Source of the DNA: Candidatus Woesearchaeota archaeon | GTDB lineage: Archaea > Nanobdellota > Nanobdellia > Woesearchaeales > SKIA01 | Reading direction: 5' to 3' | Assembly (NCBI GenBank): GCA_007128245.1 | Contig: SKXU01000015.1 | Location: 1 to 9,719 of the forward strand | DNA: 9,719 bases | In this document: piece after piece, positions 5,948-9,719 of the stretch | How the letters are laid out: each line of letters begins with the position of its first letter | How positions within the stretch are numbered: position 1 is the stretch's first letter | The notes under the pieces: generated by a model | Database searches by the model: none | Seen by the model: only the letters and a program-made list of their open reading frames with translations | Told to the model about the DNA's origin: nothing | Translations under genes and position numbers: made by a program

Positions 5948-6889
5948 CTAAGCAGATTCGTTGTAGATGCGTAAATAATCGTTGTTTGAACTCTTATAGT
6001 TAGATTTGTCTATTGTCTGAAGTGATAGGTATTGCACGTCTTCTTGCGTTTGCAATTCTTGATGTTGTAGTTGTATGCAGTTTTTTGTGAGTGTTTTTGT
6101 GTAGTTTTGTAGTGTTCGCTTGCTTGCTTGAATCTTTCTTGTTATATGTTGTATTGGTATTTCAAATACATTTAGTTGTGTGTTAAGTAAGTACATGTCG
6201 AGTAGGTCTCGCTCCTTTGGTTGTTCTCGTGTGAGTATTGCTCGAAATTTTTCCAGAGCTATTTCTTCTCGTGGATAGCACAAAAGTACTGGGTTGTACA
6301 AACGTACTCCGATCATTTGTGCTTGTTCTTGGACGTTTAGAATATCTAGCAGGTTTGGTATTTCTTTGCGTATTGGTGGATATTGAAGTTCTTCAGTAAA
6401 ACTAATCTCGAGTTTAATGCTTTTTTCTTGATTGGTTATTGTCGAAACATAATACATATGCAAAATATATATCGCTCTGCTATTACGTAGTTGCACGTAC
6501 CGCTCATTTGTTCTGTCATGAAGAAAGTCGAGTCCTGCTTTTTGTGCTACGTGTTGTATTTCATCAAAGAGATCTTTAATGATATGTTTTATTGCTGTTT
6601 CTTGTTGTTGCAATGTTTCTATCTCTCGTATATCATTACAATTTGGGTGTGTGAAGTCAAGATCTTCGCTTATGCGGTGGTAGCTTAAGTATGTTTTTGT
6701 CAGAAGCGTTCCTCCTTTGAACACAAGAGTTTGTAATTCACGTATCTCATTATTTTTTGCCGCTTGTGCAAGTTCTGAAAGAAACAAACTGAGCCTGTAG
6801 TCTTTTTCGAATTGTTCTTCGCCTATGCCATAGTTTCCTTGCTTTTTGAGGAATTGAACGTATCTTTGTAACTGTTTTTTTGTAATCAT
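5948..6889 (-). CDS. AbiEii-type nucleotidyltransferase toxin (unit B)
   Basis: Toxin of an AbiE-like (type IV) toxin-antitoxin or abortive-infection pair, belonging to the DNA polymerase-beta-like nucleotidyltransferase fold. Diagnostic motifs occur in order: LVFKGGTLLTK (G59, G60, T61), then HRISEDLDF (E75, D76, D78), then KLEISF (E161), then EEIALEKFRAILTR (K214) and RDLLDMYLL (R227, D228). These are the conserved AbiEii blocks, so the active site looks intact. The length of 313 residues is normal. Its ATG overlaps the stop of the upstream antitoxin gene by 4 bases (ATGA), so the two are translationally coupled. Family members can transfer nucleotides to tRNA or other RNAs, but the substrate here cannot be read from sequence. 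Low GC compared with the left half of the window suggests transfer. Confidence 0.88.
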   Translation of the reverse strand: MITKKQLQRYVQFLKKQGNYGIGEEQFEKDYRLSLFLSELAQAAKNNEIRELQTLVFKGGTLLTKTYLSYHRISEDLDFTHPNCNDIREIETLQQQETAIKHIIKDLFDEIQHVAQKAGLDFLHDRTNERYVQLRNSRAIYILHMYYVSTITNQEKSIKLEISFTEELQYPPIRKEIPNLLDILNVQEQAQMIGVRLYNPVLLCYPREEIALEKFRAILTREQPKERDLLDMYLLNTQLNVFEIPIQHITRKIQASKRTLQNYTKTLTKNCIQLQHQELQTQEDVQYLSLQTIDKSNYKSSNNDYLRIYNESA

Positions 6890-7497
6890 AGGAGTTGTTG
6901 TGCTTGTTTCTGAACTGCTTTGGGGTATTTAGTGAGATATTGATTGTTTTGGGGCATTTCCCGTATAAGTTCATGGGGTGGTTGTTGTTTGTAATAGACA
7001 AAGTCCATGAATGTTTTTTCTTTGTCGCCATAGTATAGTGTTAACTGATTTTTTGTTTTGATCTTCTTAATCCCAAACCCAAATAGTTTTTTGCTGAGTT
7101 TTCGAAACTCAATCTTCGTTCCTTGAATTGTACGTGTCCGAGAAAGTTTACTGTTTAGAATAACTATTGTGTTGTGTCCTTGCCACACAACGTTATTTTT
7201 TTCTAAAGCAGATGTTAATCCAAGATACCAATCGATCTTAAGCTTGTTAAGAGCTACAGACGTCATTTCTAATGCGGTGTAATTGGTGAAATCAAACTGG
7301 TGCTCTTCAGTATCACAAATATAGTAATATCCGTTGAGGATGTATGTAATCCAACCTTGCTTGCGCAATTGATATAGTATACGTTTAGGATACTCTTTAT
7401 CCTGAAATAATGATTCTAATTTATATCTAGAGATAACTCTTGTCTTATTTTGATCTAAATAACCTAAAAGAATGTTTTTAGAAGATTTAAAATTCAT
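6886..7497 (-). CDS. AbiEi-type antitoxin / winged-helix regulator (unit B)
   Basis: Antitoxin partner of the AbiEii-like gene, expected to repress its own operon and counteract the toxin. The N-terminal part has a winged-helix pattern (ISRYKLESLF, then PKRILYQLRKQGWITYILNG and YYYICD). The C-terminal domain carries the AbiEi-like LTSALEKNNV, KKLFGFG and LYYGDKEKTFMDFVYY segments. I chose the ATG at 7497 (203 residues) over the in-frame ATG at 7521 (211 residues). The best TATA box (TATATAAA, 7528 to 7521) overlaps the upstream ATG, so a transcript from it would start near 7498, precisely at the internal ATG. The neighbouring MNT/HEPN pair is divergent across a 323-base gap. Confidence 0.8.
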   Translation of the reverse strand: MNFKSSKNILLGYLDQNKTRVISRYKLESLFQDKEYPKRILYQLRKQGWITYILNGYYYICDTEEHQFDFTNYTALEMTSVALNKLKIDWYLGLTSALEKNNVVWQGHNTIVILNSKLSRTRTIQGTKIEFRKLSKKLFGFGIKKIKTKNQLTLYYGDKEKTFMDFVYYKQQPPHELIREMPQNNQYLTKYPKAVQKQAQQLL

Positions 7498-7520
7498 CAA
7501 GTAAAATACGAATTCTTCCA

Positions 7521-7530
7521 TTTATATACT
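7521..7530 (-). promoter_or_regulatory. TATA-like element of the AbiE-type operon
   Basis: AGTATATAAA on the minus strand is centred about 28 bases before the ATG at 7497. The upstream in-frame ATG at 7521 overlaps it, which argues for the shorter protein. Confidence 0.55.
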
Positions 7531-7536
7531 TATTTA

Positions 7537-7570
7537 TTTCAAATAATTCTTTTTCGTGCCTTTTTTGAAA
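7537..7570. promoter_or_regulatory. Possible operator: inverted repeat upstream of the AbiE promoter
   Basis: TTTCAAA (7537-7543) and TTTGAAA (7564-7570) form a perfect inverted repeat with a 20-base spacer, just upstream of the TATA box. AbiEi proteins are known to bind inverted repeats in their own promoter. AT-rich sequence makes chance likely. Confidence 0.2.
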
Positions 7571-7660
7571 CAAAAATACGTGGTGTGTGGTTATGTGCAA
7601 AGAGCAAACTATAAGCGTAATTCAGTCTAATTGCTCATCCTCCCTTACTATAAGAAAAAC

Positions 7661-7740
7661 AGCGTATATCCTATCCGGGATTGCTCAGAACAACGTGATA
7701 CGCTCCAAACAAGCGTAGCTTGTTGGGATGTTCAAATCCC
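7661..7740. other. Run of stable hairpins next to the tRNA-like remnant
   Basis: AGCGTAT (7661-7667) pairs with ATACGCT (7698-7704), enclosing a small ATCC/GGAT hairpin. Then AACAAGC-GTA-GCTTGTT (7708-7724) forms a 7-bp stem and GGGAT-GTTCAA-ATCCC (7725-7740) a 5-bp stem. All four stems are perfect and nearly contiguous. This could be a small structured RNA, a folded recombination site, or decayed tRNA sequence. No intact tRNA can be folded from it. Confidence 0.4.
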
Positions 7741-7742
7741 GA

Positions 7743-7756
7743 CTGCCTCGTCCGGG
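7743..7756 (+). repeat. Boundary motif copy 3 (CTGCCTCGTCCGGG)
   Basis: Two mismatches to the consensus, same strand as the others. It separates the AbiE-type unit from the MNT/HEPN unit and lies within a tRNA 3'-end-like sequence. Confidence 0.7.
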
Positions 7757-7768
7757 ATTTGAACCCGG
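7744..7768 (-). pseudogene. tRNA 3'-end remnant (T-arm, acceptor strand, discriminator)
   Basis: On the minus strand the T-stem CCGGG, loop TTCAAAT and stem CCCGG are perfect (7768 to 7752). They are followed by seven bases ACGAGGC and then A, exactly the layout of tRNA positions 49-73. No matching 5' acceptor (GCCTCGT), D-arm or proper anticodon arm is found further upstream on that strand, where the MNT promoter lies instead. It is therefore a fragment, as left when an element integrates into the 3' end of a tRNA gene, or an attachment site carried by such an element. Confidence 0.6.
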
Positions 7769-7788
7769 GTTAGTCATGACGAGCAAAA

Positions 7789-7799
7789 GTATTTATAAG
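7789..7799 (+). promoter_or_regulatory. TATA-like element of the MNT/HEPN operon
   Basis: GTATTTATAAG is centred about 26 bases before the ATG at 7821, so the message should be leaderless. This fixes the MNT start at 7821 and excludes the upstream ATG at 7728. Confidence 0.65.
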
Positions 7800-7820
7800 C
7801 AAATATTCCTTTCTCACACC

Positions 7821-8126
7821 ATGTTCAAGATTATCTCTCGACAAGAAGCCATCGATGTCTTGCGTGATATCAAGCACAAGATTGGTGCGGAAAAAGTGTT
7901 TCTTTTTGGTAGCATTGCAAGAAACCAGCAGCATGAACTATCAGACATCGATGCTATTTTTGTCATGGATACTCCAAAGCGATTCCACCATAGAGTAGAT
8001 CATATCTGGGACGCGTATGATGGCGACCTTCCGATTGAACCTCTCGTGTACACTCCTGAGGAGTTCAAACGAATAAAAGACTCTATTACGATGCAAGAAA
8101 TGTTACGCGGGAGTATGGAAATATGA
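7821..8126 (+). CDS. MNT-family minimal nucleotidyltransferase (MntA-like, unit C)
   Basis: Small nucleotidyltransferase that forms a toxin-antitoxin pair with the HEPN gene directly downstream. The 101-residue protein has the classic GSX10DXD motif: VFLFGSIARNQ with G30-S31, then SDIDAIFVMD with D42 and D44. A third acidic residue may be E73 in LPIEPLVY, where many relatives have Asp. In studied pairs the MNT protein adds AMP to the HEPN RNase and so neutralises it, and the same role is likely here. The stop overlaps the ATG of the HEPN gene by 4 bases. The start at 7821 (MFKIISRQEA) is chosen because the TATA box lies 26 bases upstream and because extension to 7728 would translate tRNA-like sequence. 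Confidence 0.88.
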   Translation: MFKIISRQEAIDVLRDIKHKIGAEKVFLFGSIARNQQHELSDIDAIFVMDTPKRFHHRVDHIWDAYDGDLPIEPLVYTPEEFKRIKDSITMQEMLRGSMEI

Positions 8127-8521
8127 GTACTGACTTTGCAAGGCGCTGGAAACTACAAGCCGATGCTGATTTCAAAGCTGCTAAAGATAGTGCGGCTACA
8201 CAGAACTATTCATGGGCTGCCTTTGGCGCACAACAAGCGGCAGAAAAATATCTTAAGGCTTTTTTGTACGCTCAAGGACAACGAATTCTTGAGACACATT
8301 CTCTTCGCAAACTAGCTAAAGAGGCTGCGGACCATAAGCCATCACTTGGAGAGTTAGATCCTGTTGTTAAGGAGTTAGACAAGGTATACTTCACATCACG
8401 CTATCCAGATGCTTTTGCCGACGACATCCCTGCAGAATATTTTACTCATGAAGATGCTAAAGAACTGATTGAAGCTGCCAAGCAAGTTAAGACTGCTGTG
8501 GAAAAACTTCTACCGTTTTAG
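8123..8521 (+). CDS. HEPN-domain ribonuclease toxin (HepT-like, unit C)
   Basis: HEPN domain protein of 132 residues, the expected RNase toxin partner of the MNT gene. The family core AAFGAQQAAEKYLKAFLYAQG is visible around residues 32-52. The catalytic R-x4-H motif is present as RILETH (R54, H59). SRYPDAFADD in the second half (near residues 92-101) matches a conserved block of this HEPN subfamily. In the studied Shewanella-type toxins the motif continues as HxY, with the Tyr receiving AMP; here the equivalent position is Leu61 (HSL), so modification may target another residue, if it occurs. Translation is coupled to the MNT gene by the 4-base ATGA overlap. No membrane segments are seen. Confidence 0.88.
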   Translation: MSTDFARRWKLQADADFKAAKDSAATQNYSWAAFGAQQAAEKYLKAFLYAQGQRILETHSLRKLAKEAADHKPSLGELDPVVKELDKVYFTSRYPDAFADDIPAEYFTHEDAKELIEAAKQVKTAVEKLLPF

Positions 8522-8694
8522 TTAGTGTTGAAAATTAGATACTACACTGCCCAGATCCTTCTTGAGAGAATGTCTACGTGTGAATATATGAAAATGCTCC
8601 GTCCGGGCTGGTCCATACAAAGTGCCTTGTGCTTAATACCACAAATACATCGATTTGTTTATGGTGCAAATGTATGGAAGTTCACAGATAGGAA
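8522..8694. other. Spacer between the convergent HEPN and DUF4097-like genes
   Basis: Holds boundary motif copy 4 at 8594-8607. Nothing else recognisable is present: no long hairpin and no strong T-run on either strand. Confidence 0.5.
8594..8607 (+). repeat. Boundary motif copy 4 (ATGCTCCGTCCGGG)
   Basis: One mismatch to the consensus and the same orientation as the others, in the gap between two convergent genes. The AT-rich left arm of the 40-base form is not present. Confidence 0.75.
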
Positions 8695-9459
8695 TTACTC
8701 TGCGCGATATTTAACATCGATGTCACCGGACATTGTTTCCAAATGTAAGTTTCCAATTGGATTGGCACCTGGAGGTGTGTATCTTGCCCTGCCGTCTGCC
8801 ATCATCCCTCTTACGTCAATATCGCCAGACATGGTATTCGTGTGTACAATGAGTGGCGCAGTGAGCAGGATTGAGATATCTCCGCTCATGGTTTTCAGTC
8901 TTCCTGAATGAGCAACATATCCGTTAATATCGCCGGACATGGTCTTCATATCATGTTCGAGATCGACTATTGATTTGGGTAGAAGTAACTTTCCCTCTAG
9001 GCCTTGGATGGCTAAACGACTGCCCGTGTATTCTGGTGCTGCGGATGTCAGACCTTTGACATGAACGCTTCTATCTTGTGATAGCCCAAGGTTAATATCA
9101 TTGGCTTTCTCACGAAGTGATACTCGGGAAACATTTTCATATGTTTGATCGATTTCGTGTTCAAGATCGCTTCCTCTGCCTGATACAAAGACTGAGCCAC
9201 CACTAAATGAACTCATTCGAATGTTGCTTCCGTGCGTGTTCAATCCAATTCTTCCTGTGCCCTTGTGGTAGGACATGGTCGTTCCATCCACTTCTATTCT
9301 TCCATTTTCAGGTATTTGGGCGATGAGAACGTCTCCTGCTTTAGTCACTGCTGCATATCTTCCATCATTTGAGATGGCAATATTGTTGATAATACTCGAG
9401 ACTCGAAAATCTTCAGGCAATTCTACGCCGTTAATTATGGTTTTTTTATTTCTCGACAT
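8695..9459 (-). CDS. DUF4097-like beta-solenoid protein with four TMSGDI repeats, 254 aa (unit D)
   Basis: The C-terminal third repeats the hexapeptide TMSGDI at about residues 173-178, 190-195, 209-214 and 242-247. The period is 17-19 residues, then one longer insert (GMMADGRARYTPPGANPIGN). Such T/S-x-SGDI rungs are typical of DUF4097-type right-handed beta-solenoids. The N-terminal half is also beta-rich (DGRYAAVTKAGDVLIAQIPE and GRIGLNTHGSNIRMSSFSGG) and probably extends the solenoid. No signal peptide or membrane helix is seen, so a cytoplasmic location is likely. The molecular role of the family is poorly known; adhesion, scaffold or stress-linked roles would be guesses. It is alone between boundary motif copies 4 and 5, with a TATA box about 39 bases before the ATG at 9459. 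Confidence 0.75.
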   Translation of the reverse strand: MSRNKKTIINGVELPEDFRVSSIINNIAISNDGRYAAVTKAGDVLIAQIPENGRIEVDGTTMSYHKGTGRIGLNTHGSNIRMSSFSGGSVFVSGRGSDLEHEIDQTYENVSRVSLREKANDINLGLSQDRSVHVKGLTSAAPEYTGSRLAIQGLEGKLLLPKSIVDLEHDMKTMSGDINGYVAHSGRLKTMSGDISILLTAPLIVHTNTMSGDIDVRGMMADGRARYTPPGANPIGNLHLETMSGDIDVKYRAE

Positions 9460-9492
9460 TTTTAGTGTATTCTACAATAGGAACTGATTTTT

Positions 9493-9504
9493 AATTTATA
9501 AATC
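9493..9504 (-). promoter_or_regulatory. TATA-like element of the DUF4097-like gene
   Basis: ATTTATAAATTA-like sequence on the minus strand is centred about 39 bases before the ATG at 9459, predicting a leader of about 12 bases. No clear Shine-Dalgarno is seen. Confidence 0.4.
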
Positions 9505-9592
9505 ATTACTAATATTACTACTTTTAAGTTGATATATTATCTGTTTCTGAGGATCTTGCTAATACTAACTATATATCCACTCGTTTAACTAA

Positions 9593-9632
9593 GTGCCCCA
9601 AAACTATAAAAAAATAGTATGCCCCGTCCGGG
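9593..9632 (+). repeat. 40-base boundary repeat, full form (copy 5)
   Basis: Identical to 5863-5902, including the ACTAT/ATAGT inverted repeat and the 14-base core at 9619-9632. To its right it continues as the unit A sequence, not as the sequence that follows the 5863 copy. On the minus strand the hairpin CCCCG-GA-CGGGG followed by seven T is terminator-like, and lies after the partial unit A gene. Confidence 0.9.
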
Positions 9633-9719
9633 GATTCATGTATTAACTGGGAGCTTGGGCAAAGAAATATTACGGGAGTCTAATCGTAAAATAGCTCCTT
9701 TGAAAAGTGTTGCAAAACC
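9619..9719 (+). repeat. 101-base direct repeat, right copy
   Basis: Identical to 5003-5103 right up to the last base of the window. It is therefore the beginning of a second unit A, or a repeat at which the assembly ended. Confidence 0.95.
9636..9719 (-). CDS. Partial second copy of the unit A coiled-coil/membrane protein (C-terminus)
   Basis: The last 27 codons and stop of a minus-strand gene, identical in DNA and protein (GFATLFKGAILRLDSRNISL, then PKLPVNT) to the 263-residue gene at 5020. The 5' part lies outside the window. Complete identity over all visible bases implies recent duplication, active exchange between copies, or an assembly overlap. Whether the whole gene is present cannot be told. 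Confidence 0.6.
   Translation of the reverse strand, partial: GFATLFKGAILRLDSRNISLPKLPVNT

Larger units (their letters stand above)
7498..7820. other. Intergenic region between the two divergent toxin-antitoxin pairs
   Basis: This 323-base gap holds no convincing gene. From left to right it has the AbiE promoter (7521-7530), a possible TTTCAAA/TTTGAAA operator (7537-7570), about 90 bases of AT-rich sequence with nothing recognised, a series of hairpins (7661-7740), a tRNA 3'-end-like remnant with the third boundary motif (7743-7768), and the MNT promoter (7789-7799). An open frame entering it from the MNT gene encodes RLPRPGFEPG, a peptide typical of the antisense of a tRNA T-arm, and is not part of the protein. 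Confidence 0.6.

Noticed and set aside
7661..7790. A complete tRNA gene on either strand
   Set aside because: Only the T-arm, acceptor 3' strand and discriminator are convincing. No complementary 5' acceptor, D-arm or anticodon loop with a proper U33 could be placed.
7728..7820. Upstream extension of the MNT gene to the ATG at 7728
   Set aside because: The extra residues include RLPRPGFEPG, the antisense reading of a tRNA T-arm, and the TATA box lies inside this stretch, so it would not be transcribed as coding sequence.
8525..8911. Plus-strand frame across motif copy 4
   Set aside because: It overlaps the antisense of the TMSGDI repeats, has no promoter at the right distance, and translates the boundary motif.
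5003..9719. A classical integron cassette array
   Set aside because: No integron integrase is present and the sites lack the paired RYYYAAC/GTTRRRY core of attC, so I describe it only as cassette-like.
5003..9719. CRISPR array
   Set aside because: The motif is only 14 bases at its core and the intervals are 0.85-1.85 kb with coding genes, unlike spacers.

Overview
The window looks like archaeal chromosome. Most genes have a TATA-like box centred about 25-30 bases before the start codon, which implies leaderless or nearly leaderless transcripts. The topoisomerase I has the archaeal-type TDFDIEGE TOPRIM motif. Short genes and many small unknown proteins would fit a DPANN-like archaeon, but nothing here fixes the lineage.

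Bases 1-5000 look like a chromosomal background. On the minus strand lie a type IA DNA topoisomerase I that runs off the left edge (614 residues visible), a 116-residue unknown protein, an M18 aspartyl aminopeptidase with all its metal ligands, and a small two-helix membrane protein with a histone-H1-like Lys/Ala tail. A near-symmetric TATA box then serves a divergent plus-strand gene of unknown function. It is followed by a small protein with a helix-turn-helix and a C-terminal membrane helix.

From 5003 to the right edge the character changes to an accessory, cassette-like region. A 14-base motif, ATGCCCCGTCCGGG, recurs at 5003, 5889, 7743 (2 mismatches), 8594 (1 mismatch) and 9619, always on the same strand and always outside coding sequence. 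Between successive copies sits one self-contained unit: (A) a coiled-coil plus two-membrane-helix protein; (B) an AbiEi/AbiEii-type toxin-antitoxin pair; (C) an MNT/HEPN toxin-antitoxin pair; (D) a protein with four TMSGDI repeats resembling DUF4097; then (E) the start of a second, identical copy of unit A, cut by the window end. Read on the minus strand, the motif corresponds to the last bases of a tRNA (3' T-stem, acceptor strand, discriminator). The 7743 copy preserves a perfect T-arm as well.

My main hypothesis is an array of gene units separated by tRNA-3'-end-derived sites, resembling tandem integration at a tRNA attachment site or an integron-like cassette array. No integrase is visible, and the sites do not show the canonical integron attC core, so the mechanism is open. 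A simpler alternative is a dispersed repeat carrying a terminator-like hairpin. The right edge lies inside the duplicated unit, so assembly effects must be excluded.
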